Assembly: GCA_907163375.1 (NCBI GenBank)
Contig: CAJQUW010005322.1
Span: 1 to 64,000 of the forward strand
DNA length: 64,000 bases
Source of the DNA: Prostheceraeus crozeri
Lineage: Eukaryota; Platyhelminthes; Polycladida; Euryleptidae
Direction: 5' to 3'
Shown: positions 1-12,078 of the stretch, piece after piece
How positions within the stretch are numbered: the stretch's first letter is position 1
Layout: the number at the start of each line of letters is the position of its first letter
Notes under the pieces: generated by a model
Told to the model about the DNA's origin: nothing
Seen by the model: the letters and a program-made list of their open reading frames with translations, nothing else
Databases searched by the model: none
Made by a program: the position numbers and the translations under genes

Positions 1-880
1 AGGTGAGCTCCGACCTAAAATCTTGTAACCGCTCTAACTTTTGAACGGCTGCTCCGATTGACTCGCAACGAAAAATGCGGTCGAGCAGTGTTTCATCCTC
101 TTTCCAATGCAACTCGAACGAACAAAATCCGTCCACTAGAACCAAAGTTAGAACAAAGGGGGGGAGTCAGCGAAATTTGATGAAACAAACTTTGGTAAAG
201 GTCCCAGGTCGAAATTCCACACTTTGGAAAATTTTTAATTTTTCCCATACAAAGTCACTCTGACACTTAGGATTTTTCAGGTGAGCTCCGACCTAAAATC
301 TTAAATGGCGTCTCACATGTAAACGAAGACAGATAGGAACAAGCCGTTTGTTTCAGTGAATTTGTCTCACTCTTAGCTTTCAAATGACACCTCACTCGAC
401 AAAATCCGTCCACTAGAAGCCAAGATCGAAGCAAGCTGTCCAGAGGGGGGGGGGTGGGACGTCAGCGAAAAATTTTTATCTCCGATTGCTTTCAAATTCA
501 CCATACAGATGCAGAATTTCACGCTGAATCCGAATCTGGCCTCCGTTTTCACATCCGAGGCTTCGTTTGGACACTACACACCAAAACATCCCACAGTTTA
601 ACCAAGACAACCTAGACGGTCGCCCAGGTCAACCTAGACGGTCGCCCAAGTCCACCAGGCGGTCGGACACAGACACCCGAGGCTCACACACTGTCGGTCC
701 AGAGGGGGGGGGACGTCAGCGGAACCTCGCCGGCACATCACGACACTGGCGGACCAGAGGGGGGGGGACGTCAGCGGAACCTCGCCGGCACATCACGACA
801 CTGGCGGACCAGAGGAGGGGGGACTCAGCCACGACGGCGGCCATCTTGCGCTATCTGGTGTTCGCCGTTTTCTTACTACT
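1..880 (+). repeat. Right-hand terminal repeat of another Polinton-like element (element A)
   Basis: This stretch has the same subunits, in the same orientation, as the repeat ending at 40235, and it ends in the same terminus (CTTACTACT at 872-880). The element it belongs to would extend off the left edge. It is built from degenerate ~300 bp subunits with phrases such as 'cttttgaacg' and 'gactcgcaac'. Towards the end there are short tandem units of about 55 bp (about 690-830), each with a run of seven to ten G. The small open frames inside it are repeat-derived and are not called as genes. Confidence 0.7.
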
Positions 881-1473
881 CTCGTAATTCGGACACGGAT
901 AATTAAGACTTCGGTCAATTAAGATCATACGGCCGCGGCATTTTTTTGTATATTTGGCGGCTTATATAAGTTGCTTTTGAATTCAGACTTTCAATAATTA
1001 AGAGATAGAAAACCTGGTATTTATGCTCTTAATTATCAAGCTTTGACTGCGAGATACTTTGCACAGCGTTGGCGCTAACTGATGGTTCGCTGCAATGAGA
1101 TAAAGTCAATTCTGGCGACGTGACATTAGACGGGCAAAATCAATCAATACGGCATGTGAAAACCAATGAAACAGATTAAGTTAACAAAGGACTTTAATTG
1201 ATTATCTTTAACGGTTCGTTGGTGCTTCAAAAATACATAGCTTAAAGGTGTTTGGGGTCTTTTCACGACCCCATAATTATTAATAAGCATTAGGTAGTTG
1301 TAGCCAACCTCAAGTTCCAATAGAGGAATGTGGTTGGTAAATATATAATTCCCTATCAACTGCTATTGCATGAACGTCCTAGTTCTGAGAGGATTGTGAT
1401 TGGTCGACGTAGTTCCCTATCAGCCATGACCGTACCGATTTTACTCCACATAGTGCTACTGCTACGCGCTGGG
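881..1473 (+). promoter_or_regulatory. Spacer upstream of piggyBac fragment, with TATA-like box
   Basis: About 590 bp lie between the terminus of element A and the first good ATG of the piggyBac-like frame. A TATA-like sequence, TTATATAAG, is at 962-970. No other coding signal was seen. It may be the 5' region of the piggyBac transposon, but its terminal repeat was not identified. Confidence 0.3.
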
Positions 1474-2001
1474 ATGGAGCGATCTTCGCGACGAGCGAAA
1501 ATTCTGGCTACAGAAGCTCTATTTGGCAGAGATGATGGCGAAAGTGATGGAGATAACGACAATGCTCAAACATGCGCGGTGGACGATTATATTGATGAAG
1601 AAATTACCGACGACGAAGATGATAATCAAACTCCAGTTATGGTAATGAACGACGGATCCGACAATGAAATGAATGAAGATCAATTGCTGAATTTAACGGA
1701 AGATGTGAATAATTCTGACGAAACAGTTGCTGAGGACTCTAGTCTACGATCTCGCAATGGCACTAAATGGATTCAAATTGACGATAATTACGTACTCACT
1801 GGACGTGAAAGAAGTCGCAATATTTTTCGGTCAAAATTTGGTTTCAAGACGGGCCTACATCCACAAACAAGAAAAGAGTCGTTTGATATATTCTTCAAGA
1901 AAATTGTAGAAGAGGCATATATATCTTCACCAATTAAATTTGCAAAGCGCTACTGCGGAATCCGTAATATTCCCTGGAGGCCTATATCAGTGGAAGAAAT
2001 C
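1474..2001 (+). pseudogene. piggyBac-type transposase, N-terminal fragment
   Basis: The frame from ATG 1474 encodes an acidic N-terminus rich in Asp and Glu. It then shows the start of the piggyBac DDE domain: a GLHPQTRKESFDIFF segment and, about 40 residues later, IPWRPISVEEI, which matches the W-P-S/T-x-E-E-I/L block before the first catalytic region. The frame enters the Polinton terminal repeat at 2002 and runs on to 2109 as meaningless sequence. The catalytic aspartates are therefore absent. The Polinton probably inserted into this transposase; the remainder was not found beyond 40235. The open frame begins upstream at 1330, but only the ATG at 1474 gives family-like sequence. Confidence 0.65.
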
Positions 2002-2710
2002 AGTAGTAAGGGTTTCTACACCTCTGGACCGCGCAAGATGACCGTCGATCTCCCCCTCGTCAGCCTAGGCCGGCCGACGTGGTCCGACCCTGTCGACCTG
2101 GGACCCTGACCATAGTTTGTTTCATCAAATTTCGCGACTTTCATGTTTCGACCTCCCCCCCTCGGGAGAGGTAGCTTGCCGTGGTCGGACTAGGTCGTGT
2201 TCTACATCACTGGAAAGCTGAGAGTGAGAGAAAGAGAATGGCGGTGGTCCCATCTCAATCGGTTCAGCCGTTCAAAAGTTAGAGCCATTTCAAGATTTCA
2301 CGTCGGACATCCCGTGAAAAAATCCTAAGTGTCAGAGTGACTTTCTATGGGAAAAATTAAAAAAATTTCCAAAGTGTCGAATTTCGACCTGGGACCTTTA
2401 CCAAAACATTTTTCATCAAATTTCACCGACCCCCCCTCAGCGATCTTCCAATTTTGGTTCTAGTGGATGGATTTTGTCTTAGATACTCATTTGAAAGAGG
2501 AGAAAAAACTGCCAAATGACATTTTTGTTGCGAGTCAATCGGATCAGCCGTTCAAAAGTTAGAGCTGTTACAAGATTTTAGGTCAGACCTCAGATTTCAC
2601 GAAAAAATCCTAAGTGTCAGAGCCATCCCTTAGTATGGACAAAATTTTGAAAATTTTTCCAAAGTGTCGAATTTCGACCTGGGACCCTTACCGAAACATT
2701 TTTCATCAAA
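2002..2710 (-). repeat. Left terminal inverted repeat of Polinton B
   Basis: It begins AGTAGTAAG and is the reverse complement, with many substitutions and indels, of 39480-40235. Shared blocks include the rare phrase GCCTAGGCCGGCCGACGTGG near 2070-2090 and the repeated GTTCAAAAGTTAGAGC phrase. The subunits (about 300 bp) occur twice, so internal tandem duplication took part in building the repeat. Confidence 0.7.
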
Positions 2711-2724
2711 TTTCACCCGGTGGT

Positions 2725-2822
2725 AAAAATTGATCGGAAAATGCTCGGATTCAAAGCGTTTTCTCGATTCAGCATCGAGAAATCGTTCAATCGTGAAATC
2801 GTGCAATTTCCGATCAATTCAT
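2725..2822. repeat. Short inverted repeat inside the left terminal repeat
   Basis: The phrase AAATTGATCGGAAA (about 2726-2739) returns as its complement TTTCCGATCAATT (about 2808-2820), with smaller palindromes around TCGATTCAGCATCGA between them. It could form a hairpin of about 95 nt. No function can be assigned. Confidence 0.5.
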
Positions 2823-2855
2823 AATCAAAAAGTGAGCGATTTGTAGTCCATCGAC

Positions 2856-3050
2856 CGATATCGAATTGTCGCCCTATTTCCGATGCTTCTCATATCGATT
2901 TCATGTCTATAAGTCGTTCATTTGCCGATATCGAATTGTCGCCCTATCCGATGCTTCTCATATCGATATTATGTCTATAAGTCGTTCATTTGCCGATATC
3001 GAATTGTCGCTTAATTTCCGATGATTCTATATCGATATCAAGTCTCACAG
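2856..3050. repeat. Tandem repeat, about 70 bp x 3
   Basis: Three successive copies each start with CCGATATCGAATTGTCGC and contain ATATCGAT and GTCTATAAGTCGTTCATT. The first two are nearly identical apart from a short deletion; the third is diverged. No coding content. Confidence 0.85.
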
Positions 3051-3059
3051 TGAAAAACG

Positions 3060-6000
3060 TGGTAACAGTGAGGTCCCATCATTGCTCATGGATATTGCTT
3101 GGGCGATCGTCATCCCACCATCAGACCATATGGGCGTTTGATGGGATCTGACATGGAATTCCCATATCATTTGCCCATCATTTTATCATCTTATCCCACT
3201 TAAATTTATAAATGTCTAGTAATGTCTCGATGTCTAGTAATGTGATTGGTCTCTTTCCAAACTCAAAATTCATAGGTTTAATTTGTATGACGGAAAATTC
3301 ACTCATTCTCTCATCAATTATTCTCCTCTTCCTATTCCCATTGTCTTCATAAATCCCAACTCAGACGTCATCCCAACTCCTGCTGCTGCTATCCCAATTT
3401 CTTTCATCTCTATCCTCCAGTTCCACGATCCTCTCCTCTCGATCCCCTTTTCTCTTTTCTTTCACTCCGTGTCTTTTTTATTTTCCACTTCATCTTCTTC
3501 ATATCCCTCTCCTTTTCCCCTTGTTCACTCTAATCTCTCTTATATTCTCATCTATGCATTTGGATACATTCGATGCGATGTAAAAAAATGTAGTCTTAAA
3601 AAAACGACAATATGTTTTTGCATTGCAAACTGTCACTTAAATCTCACAAGAAAGAAATTCGCATTTCACAATTAAGTCTTCAAATGAAATAAATTATCTT
3701 TTTGTGTGCTTGCGTGTTTTTCTATCAACTCCGCAGCTTTCCCTTTCCGAATGATTTCATTACCTTGGATGACAACCTAAGTAACCAATTATAAAAGATA
3801 TTCATTATACTCGTACTTTTAGTAGTATACTTCGTATCTGAAATCTGCGCAAGTGATGTGATTTTGAAAGCTTTTACACAGACAGGTTCCGTTGCGCAAT
3901 CTCCCCGCCCTTCTCGCTTTAGCAGACTAATTCCATCCCTCTCCATGCTTCGGCAGCATTTGTCTTTGTCCGGGTTCGCCTGCCGACAGCTACAGATGGA
4001 TCGATGACGCTGACTCTCACTTGCAGTCACACAAGCGAGCAACGCACATGATGATATGATGCTACGTCAAATATAGCAGTGATCCGGCACTAATGTTGTG
4101 GACTTTACGCACGCCACTGCTATCCTTCATCTGTCTTCAGAGACCGGCGTGTCTCAGTATTGCCTATTTTATCGTGCACAATATCAAATTTAGTGACACA
4201 TGGATTAAATAATGCAACATTCGACATGGTAAAGAATTCCTTGAACGAAAGCAACCTTTCATCCGATAGCTTCAAGGAGATTGATACATCTATCAAGTGA
4301 AAATCGGGAGAAATCAGCAGAGCAGAACAATCTGTATTATCTCCATAGTCGATGTCGTTTGGTTTCTCAACTTAGTGTTTCGAGTTCAATGCTTCTCATG
4401 GTGTCGATTACTTTCGTCGCAACATGTAAGTATCAGCATGCTAATTCATATTTTAATATGTGATTAAATGAAATAAGAACTTTATGCATACGAGTATCGT
4501 CAAAAGAATTCATTCAGATGTTTACAATCGAAAACCCTAGAATCATTGCTGTCATTTTCGTAAAGTTGATGATTTACATCAGCTCAACATATTTCAGTAA
4601 CTCAGCGCAAGGAGCAAGGGATTTCAAGAATTTTCATAAAAGTGATTCAAAATGTACAAAGAAATCAGAAATCACGCATATAGAATAACACTATTTTTTT
4701 GGATCACTACCATAAACATTCTTGTAATCCTTTGCTCCTGAAGATAGCGCTGAGCTATTGAAATATATCGAGCTGATGTAAAATAGATCAACTTGACTTT
4801 TCCCAAAACAACACTAAAGCAGTCAATGCACCTAGAATGATTAATTTAGGTGTAATGTGAATTTCTTTCTTTGTTCAGTTGTCATCAAGATAAGAATTAT
4901 GGTCTAATGTATTTCTAATTTGAAATGCTGTGATGCAGTAGCTTAATTGAATGCATTGTCGATCTAAATCACATATTAAGGAGAATTTTTGAAAAAGCAC
5001 AGACTCTTTCCATGTATTCCATAGACCTATAAAATTCTGAAGGTTAAACCTATCATCGCCCACCGCCCAGGGGGTGGGCGGTGAAGAGTGAATGCAGAGC
5101 GGAGAGTAAGAGTAGTTCTATTACGGGAGATGAGAGAGCTCCCATTCTTAAGTCTTGATGTATGAGGCGAAGTTTGTGTAAAGGCGGATTACATATTTAT
5201 CATACAGCGAGTACATCTTTATGGGATTCGAGGATGAACAGGATCTGTTTACTTGTGGGAATCGAAAAGGCAAAGATTGATGTACAGGATTTGTTTACAT
5301 GTGAAGATCGCAAAAAGCATACTGTATTTATTGATGGGATGAATTTAATGACAGGATCTGTTTACATGAGGGAAACGCAACAATTGAATAATGTCTGATT
5401 TATCTTTGTGACATATCTTTCAAGACATATCATTACCTATTCAGTATTTTGTCAGCCACTATGTGTGGGACCCCGCTCGTCTGGGTTTGAGTGTTCAGGT
5501 TAGGGGTCGAAACACAACTAGACGAGTACCTGCTGATGACTGACGGACTGCAGTATTATGTTTTATATCCCTCAATCGGTAACTGAAGTAGTGGTCGATG
5601 TAGGCTATTGTAATTCAAATTAAGAAATGTGGAATTACATGAAGTACTACAGACGGATGAAGAAACTGGCGATAACAAATTCAAGTGAAGAAATAGTATT
5701 TCCCATGTGTAGTCTTAGGTATAGTGTGTATAGTTTCATTGCTTTCGGTGTAGTAGAGTGTCATTGTAGTTCTATTGTTTACCTCCATTATCCACTTTCC
5801 ACTTATCCACTCTTACCATTATCCACTTTGTGTAGTGTCAGATATAGTTAACTTGTAATCAGTGTAGTAGCATCGTTGTATTTCCATATTTTTCCTCCAT
5901 TTTTCCAATTTTTATTCATCGGTTTCCTGTTGTTTTATAATATCCATTTTTAATTTCCTTAACCTATGGTGACCATTGTCTTATTCTATTTCCACTATCA

Positions 6001-8939
6001 GCATCTGTAGTCGGTACAGTATATTAGAAGTCTGTTTTGAACGTGTATACGGCAGTGTTTGGAATCTATGGTATTAGTATTTTTTACGGCAAGAATGAGT
6101 AGTATTACAAGTCTTAAGATTTCCATTTTTACCAGATATTGGGCCAAAGCTGATCAATTTTAATTCGTTGCCACGAGAAAGCTACATTGAGTTCTTTTAA
6201 GAACTGATTAATCCAATGGTTACAGTAGCATTGCCTTTGTACACTTGCGGATTGGAGAATGCCATCAGTCCTCCTTAGGACTACTTTAACTAATAATTTA
6301 AATTAGTAAGCATTATATTCTATTATAAATGGCTACTGGGATGACTTTCATCATCGTATGAGAAATACATCGTGATATCACAGATGTTATTCCCTAGCAC
6401 ATATGTTCTGTGATTTTCTTGATGGTTTAACTGAAACTAATTTCACCAATTATAATGGATTGACAATTTTTTATTTTGCATATATCAATGATAGTTTTTA
6501 TGCACTCTTACCTAATTGTTATATAGGCGTACAATGTACATGCATTTTTATTTATTCACAATTAATGATATGTTAAAACATGAAAATAAATATCTTTTAT
6601 TCCTCATTCAATTACGAGTACATACCACCGGCTGTTGCCATTTTAGATTGATCAATTTGTGCGGAGTATCTTCGAAGCTTGTGCCTGAATATGCTTGAAC
6701 ATCGAGTTTGGCAGGCGGTTGTTTCTGGACTAGGAAAACCAGACAAAGTAAGTAAAACTTTCGGCTAGAATGTGTGAATTGTTCGTAACTTAAACATCAT
6801 GTATCAAATCAAATTTTCTCCACTCTTTTTACTGGATTCTTCATTAATTAATTTTACATTTTTTTCCAAAGATATGTAAGCTATACATAAATTGACTTCA
6901 GGCATGCGAAGGATGTGATTGCATAGTAGGCTTACTCAAACCAATTTTTAAATAAAAATACTATACAATAGAAAAACAATTTGATAATTAGATAGCCTAA
7001 TTTCCTTTCTCTTCAATTGTAATTACGAAGTATTTTTTAATATTTCTGCTATTGAAATGAAAACTAAAGATGTATGCCTTCATTTATTTGCGAAATGGAA
7101 ATTGCAGCAGTTAGATAACATTTTATATTATGAAATAATGTGCTAAACATTTTGATTTGCTATAAGGTTCAGACTTAAATAATAGGCCTTAATAATAGGG
7201 CTTTTTGATGGCTTCATCATTTATCCAAACATAAAAAATGTGTATTTTATGTTTCAACACCATTAAAACACATAATTCACATGATGAGAGATTTTCAAGG
7301 ATATCTTGAAGAAAAATTATTCGTAGCTAGAAAATCCTAATTTTTCTAAAAAAAATACCTCTGACTTTCACAAGAATAAAGAACACGGAACTTTTGACTC
7401 AACGTTGATACTGTGATGTGACATTACTCCCCAAGATTAGGTTGTTTTGTTTATCCTTGTGCATGTTTTATGACATTCTACATTGCATTTTTACATGTAC
7501 CGTGTATACGGTACATGTCTATTCTCGTTGCCAATATTAGGTTTAAACAATCTTGATTTTTTTTATATGTTGCTTTGTCAGTCTCGTTAAAGAATCTCGA
7601 CAGGTTGCGTCAAAAATCTCGCATTTTTTTAATTCCTGTAAAAGCCAGAGGCTATTTCAAAAATACATGTAATAAAAAGTGCAAATGAAATATTATTTGA
7701 AACTCTCGATTCTGTGATGGCCTATGTGATCAATGATAAATGAAGGCCTATTATTTATGTTATAAATATGATTATTCAATCATATTCATAAATTGCATTC
7801 ATATCAGGTGTTTTAATTTTAATCATATAGGCCTACTGTAATTCTTGAAAAACTAAATATTGCTTTCGTACATTCCTATTCAATATTCAATTAATTGCAG
7901 GGAGGTAAAGTGCAGGTAATATTCTGAGATATCAAAAAAATGCATCTATCGATATATAATATTTCAAATTTACTAACAGAAGTATCAGGTAATATTCTTT
8001 TTGTTAATTATAATAAAGTCTGAAAATTCAATGCAAAGTAAAAACAGTAGCTACATTATAAATTTAATTGATATAATTGGATGATTTACAATGACGTGAT
8101 GTAAATATAGTGCAATGATGATATACTAATAATTATAATATGCAATATAATAACTAAAATATGTTATAATCATGTTATATAAGTACACGTATGTAAAATT
8201 TCGATGATTTAATGAATATTATAGCATATCATTATTATCATTCAGTATATGGCATATATTTGAAAATTGACACCGCACAGATCCGTCATCTGCCGACTAA
8301 GTCTCCCTGCTGTGATTGAGGAAGAAGATAGACGTGTTTGAGATTAAGATGAAGATAAAGTTATGAAATTCTGACAAGGACGCATGGTTCGTTCTCTACA
8401 GATGTTCAGAATCATTCAAAAGTTCAGCAAAACGTGTCTAAGAACTCGGAAGGAACTCGACCAGGATTCTCGTTTCGGCCCCTAAATCCTGAACGCTCAG
8501 ACCTGTTTGAGTGGGGCCCTGCGCATCCGTCATGTACAGACTCAATTACACTGACTCTAAATGTTAATGCAAATGAAACAGTAAATAAAATGTACGATGA
8601 AAATTAAAGAAAATTAATTATAAATAGCGGTAACTATTCAGACTGAGGAAAAATCTCATGATAAATAATTAAATTGAAAATAAGTAAGTAATTACGATGA
8701 TAATGAACTAATAGCGGAAAAAATTCAGAATGAAGGAAAATGACACGATAAAAGATAATTGAATTGAAAATAAATATGTAAATAATTACAAAATTATAAT
8801 CGAAACTGTTATGGCACTGCAAGCAAGAAAGGTTTGTCACAATCGGCAAAAGGACAGTGTACGGAAGTCTGGAGTCAAGGAATCCGGAATCTTTCATACA
8901 TGTAGTCATAATCGGTAGTTCATGTCAAAGTCAATAAAT
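3060..8939. other. Gene-poor stretch within Polinton B
   Basis: No supported gene lies in this ~5.9 kb. The longest open frames (for example 3283-3675) are pyrimidine-rich low complexity. A canonical-looking donor, GTAAGTATC at 4426 and GTAAGTAAA at 6749, occurs twice, but the sequence before them has no long open frame. The region is unusually large for non-coding DNA inside a Polinton. It may hold later insertions whose edges I could not define. A foldback repeat at 4566-4786 is listed separately. Similar short segments occur inverted at about 5480-5510 and 8460-8500. Confidence 0.4.
4566..4790. repeat. Foldback repeat with hammerhead-like cores in both arms
   Basis: The arm at about 4566-4620 is the approximate reverse complement of the arm at about 4728-4790, with about 105 bp between. 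The right arm contains CTGAAGA, then the stem TAGC-GCTGA-GCTA, then TTGAAA. This resembles the C-U-G-A-N-G-A / stem II / G-A-A-A core of hammerhead ribozymes, which are common in Penelope-like and other invertebrate retroelements. The left arm carries the same pattern, more decayed, on the opposite strand. Stem I and stem III could not be drawn convincingly, so this is a relic or a coincidence. Confidence 0.35.
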
Positions 8940-9226
8940 TTATTGTGTTGAAGGATTTGTAATCATGCATCTTGCCATAATATGTTCGTTGAAGTCGTCC
9001 ACTTTGTGATATACAGCAGTCTTAAGGCCAGTGCTGGTAACTTTCAGCTTAACGTCAAGATAATCTGCTTCTTTATTATCAAGTCCGCATCTGTTAGCTT
9101 CTAAGCTATCTGGATAGATACTTGGAATAATTTTGTCCAAGCGCTTGTAATTGAAGATACATAGGTCATCGATGTATCTGGTGGTCTTGGACAGTAGTCG
9201 TGCTACTCCAATCGACTTCCAAGACG
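8940..9226 (-). pseudogene. Penelope-like element reverse transcriptase fragment
   Basis: Read on the minus strand, about 95 codons are open. They begin with TTRYIDDLCIFN, the RT catalytic Y-I-D-D box. They continue through IYPDSLEANR and YLDVKLKV to AVYHKVDDFN, which matches the D-K-R-D-D-F-N-F motif of Penelope-type RTs (K-V-D-D-F-N here). Upstream fingers/palm and the GIY-YIG endonuclease are missing. It is a short dead fragment, probably an insertion in the Polinton rather than one of its genes. Confidence 0.6.
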
Positions 9227-9810
9227 AGGTAAGCGACGGTCGTCGCTCTGAGCTCCCGATATCGGGTGTTTCAAAGGACTCTATCTTTTAAAGTAGGCAA
9301 GCTATCTTCTTACTTCAAAGTTTGTGTGATAGAGTTTGATAGTGTCTTTACTACTGATAAAATGTTTTAAAAGTAGTATGAGTAGTAAAAATGCGGAATT
9401 TTTTAAAAATTCTTAATTTTCAGTTTTTTCAAAGTTTTAACATGTAATCTGAAGTTTTCAAGTATGCTGAGTTCAAATCTGCTATCAGATTTCAAATTTG
9501 ACTAAGTCTAAGGCAGCTTTGAGGGGTTAGATCCCAGCTACTGATCACTACCTTTGACTCGGCGTTCCTGTTACCACTTCGGGGCTGTGACAATGATGTC
9601 TTAAGCTGTAAATAGCGGGTATCGGGGAAGATCTTTCACTTCCCTAGTGATCGGTACAAGGCCTTCGGGCTGTAGACGGGATCGAGTGTCACTCACTATA
9701 CTCAAATCTATAATTCGTCACTAAGTGTAATGCTTTAGGAATATGACTGTACTACATGATTCCAAACTTATACAAATTTCATTATCTTACAGTTAACGAT
9801 AAAATCAGGC

Positions 9811-10917
9811 ATGGCTAATGACAAGAACCGCAAATTCCATATCAAGATGTGCACATGTGGGCGAATTAATCGCAGTGCGGACGCCAAGGCGAATGTCAAG
9901 AAGGCGGTCACCGACCACATGATTATCCTGAGTAGGGTTGCGTGTGTGAAGTGTAGGGTGTTGAAGGGAGTTGAGGATGAGGTGAAGTTTTACCGAGTGC
10001 ATGCTGATTGTATTGGAGGTTTGGTGAATGACCATCGATTCACCAAGTTGATTGTTGAAGAGAGGGAGCGAATGTTGAAGAGAGCGAGACGCCAAGGTGG
10101 GGAATGTTGTGGAGAATGATGAGGTGGAGAAAGCTGTTGCTTCGTTGGAGGCTGAGATTCAGCGGAAGAGAGTGCTTGAGAGTGATGATGAGGATGATGT
10201 GGATTTAGATAGGGAGCGTGTGAGGAAGTTGAGCTCTTCTTCCTCGGAGGTGTCAAACATCGTTGTTGAGGACCCGCCGCAGAGCTCATCTTCCCCAAAA
10301 GTGAAGGGTGGTGGGATTTGCGTGCAGTCGGTGCAGTCGGCGAGGTGGATGAAGGATATGGAAACGAAGCATGTGTCGCAGCAGATGGCACATGATTTGT
10401 TGGTGAATAAATATGAAAGTTTGAAGAAGGTGAAAGACGAAGTCGTGAATGAGTTGGATGAGTTGAAAAAGAATATCTGAAGTCGAAGGAGCTAGCGGAT
10501 GAAAATATCCGAATGAGGCGTAATGTGACAGATTTGAAGAAGAAGACGCGAGAGTTGGAAGAGAAGAATGATGACTGTGAGAAGAGGGCGAGTGCTGCAG
10601 AGAGAAAAATGAGAGATGCAGAAGCGAAGTTTGAGGAGATGATGAAGGAGATGACTGTGTTGAGAGCGAGGAATGTTGAGTTGGAGAGGAATGTGGCTCG
10701 GCGGGGTGATGAGAGACAGGCGTTTGAGAAGTTGGAGCGCATGAGGGATGAGTGGAATCGTTTGAATGAGGATAGGTTGTTTGAGTTTCACATCCCTATT
10801 CGGGATAATCATCTGGACGGTCAGGTCATTGTGAATAAAGACCTAGATGACTCCATCATATGCTATAACGGACACCCCCAGAAGAAATGCCTACACGCCA
10901 CACTCCGACACTCTGAA
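9811..10917 (+). pseudogene. Unidentified Cys-containing coiled-coil protein, two frameshifts
   Basis: ATG 9811 opens a frame with a short cysteine-containing head (MCTCGRIN, then VACVKCRVLKG) that could bind zinc. The coding signal then moves by one frame near 10100 (to a frame open to 10480) and back near 10475 (open to 10917). Together they would give about 365 residues. The middle is Lys/Glu/Ser-rich with an SSSSS run. The last part is a long heptad-rich coiled coil (from about RRNVTDLKKKTRELEEKN to NEDRLFEF). The two compensating shifts suggest single-base errors in one gene. The region has high G content on this strand and strong codon bias. I do not recognise the family. It lies between the left terminal repeat and PolB, so it may be an accessory Polinton gene. 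Confidence 0.45.
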
Positions 10918-10979
10918 TGACCGACTTGACCGCCTTCTCAGTTAGGAAGCGCGCGAAACTGCCTAAGGATGTCTAACTC

Positions 10980-11040
10980 GGTAAGTGAAAAGCAAATGAG
11001 ATAGTATATCCTATTGTAACACATATCATTTTCATTGCAG
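10980..11040 (+). other. Candidate 61 bp spliceosomal intron
   Basis: The donor GTAAGTGA starts at 10980, directly after ATGTCTAACTCG, and the acceptor TTTTCATTGCAG ends at 11040 after a pyrimidine-rich tract. The consensus match is very good at both ends. The downstream exon would be short (a stop follows within 13 codons), so the transcript may be non-coding or a leader for a later gene. Confidence 0.4.
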
Positions 11041-11097
11041 ATTTTTCCCCCTGCCTTCAGTCCCGAGAATGAACCATAACTGCTCTCATGTAATGAT

Positions 11098-11216
11098 GAA
11101 AATTTTCCGGAAAAATTTGAATCAAAATTTTCCATGGAAAATTATGGAAAATATTGGAAAATTTTGGAAAATATTGGAAAATTATGGAAAATTTTGGAAA
11201 ATTTTGATTTTTTTTG
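11098..11216. repeat. Low-complexity TTTTGGAAAA repeat
   Basis: About a dozen imperfect copies of a 10 bp GGAAAATTTT unit. It gives misleading open frames on both strands. Confidence 0.8.
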
Positions 11217-11499
11217 ATAGGCCGTATAATTTCAGCGCTTCCACTGCCGAGGCAGCTGCGCACCAATAAATTGGGTCTAAAACTCTTGATTTCATTATTA
11301 TTTTGAATAAAGCGATCGTAGCAATACGAGCTCCGTCCGCGGATTTTTGAACAATCCTTTGCCACCAGTTGCTTGTACTATAAATTGTTAGCATATCACA
11401 GACACCGTTTGGGATAACGTGAATCTTGCTTTACAATAGGCGTATAACCATGCAATCAAATAATGTACTTCATTTTGGAGTTCCTTAATCTTACTAAGG

Positions 11500-11935
11500 A
11501 AATCTTACAAGTTCTGACCAGAAAGTACCAGTCGTGCTAAGTCTTACTAGCAAATCTGATCAGATCTGATAAGATCTTATTTGTGATTTTTAGAAATCTT
11601 TTGAGTAGAAAAAAAAGTCTTATATTTCGCGTTTCTCTACATATATATAGTGCACTGATGTTCCAGCAAGATCATTTAAGAACTAAAACCATTGATATCG
11701 TCTGATCTTCGCACTGTAATCGGACTTCAAGTTTTAAATTTCAGTTCACTTTTTTAATTTCAATTATCAGCTGGTAAGATCTGAAAAGATCTTATTTTGC
11801 AAAATATAAGACTTAGTAAGTCTGGTACTTTCTGGTCAGGAAATGTAAGATCTTAAATAAATAAGTTCTGATCAGACTCTGCAAGAATCTGATCAGACTT
11901 AATAAGACTTAGCAAGTCATTTCGTCTAGTGTAAT
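11500..11935. repeat. Foldback/MITE-like inverted repeat
   Basis: The left arm contains CTGACCAGAAAGTACCAG (about 11514-11531) followed by AAGTCTTACTAG. The right arm holds the complement, CTGGTACTTTCTGGTCAG (about 11823-11840), preceded by ACTTAGTAAG. Multiple AAGATCTTA palindromes lie between and beyond. Exact ends and a target duplication could not be set. Confidence 0.5.
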
Positions 11936-12078
11936 CAAAAATTTGATTGTAATAGCATCTTCCTCAATTTCAGGCATCTACTTCATCACCAAAGCCCTCC
12001 CTTCTCGAGGAAAGTTTAGAGCTGTTGAGTGAAGGTAGGTTGTTAACAGAGATGATAGAATGATTTCTCTTTCAGGTG

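Noticed and set aside
567-887. 106-codon frame with repeated RGGG-type peptides
   Set aside because: Translation of the G-run tandem inside the terminal repeat; no protein-like composition.
3283-3675. 130-codon open frame
   Set aside because: Pyrimidine-rich low-complexity DNA giving Ser/Pro/Phe/Leu runs; no domain or conserved pattern.
5459-5560. Possible hammerhead ribozyme (CTGATGA and GAAAC boxes)
   Set aside because: GAAAC precedes CTGATGA and no second GAAA or pairing stems occur at the right distance; only the inverted similarity with about 8460-8500 remains.
9530-9700. Possible structured RNA or tRNA-like sequence (CTTCGGG loops)
   Set aside because: No cloverleaf and no A/B box pair at the right spacing could be drawn.
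9990-10742. 250-codon minus-strand frame
   Set aside because: Antisense shadow of the coiled-coil gene; Ser/His/Pro-rich reading typical of the complement of Glu/Lys-rich codons.
12034-12075. Possible 42-43 bp intron (GTAGGTTG...CTTTCAG) before the PolB zinc finger
   Set aside because: The exons on each side do not share a reading phase that avoids a stop; kept only as a splice-like context.
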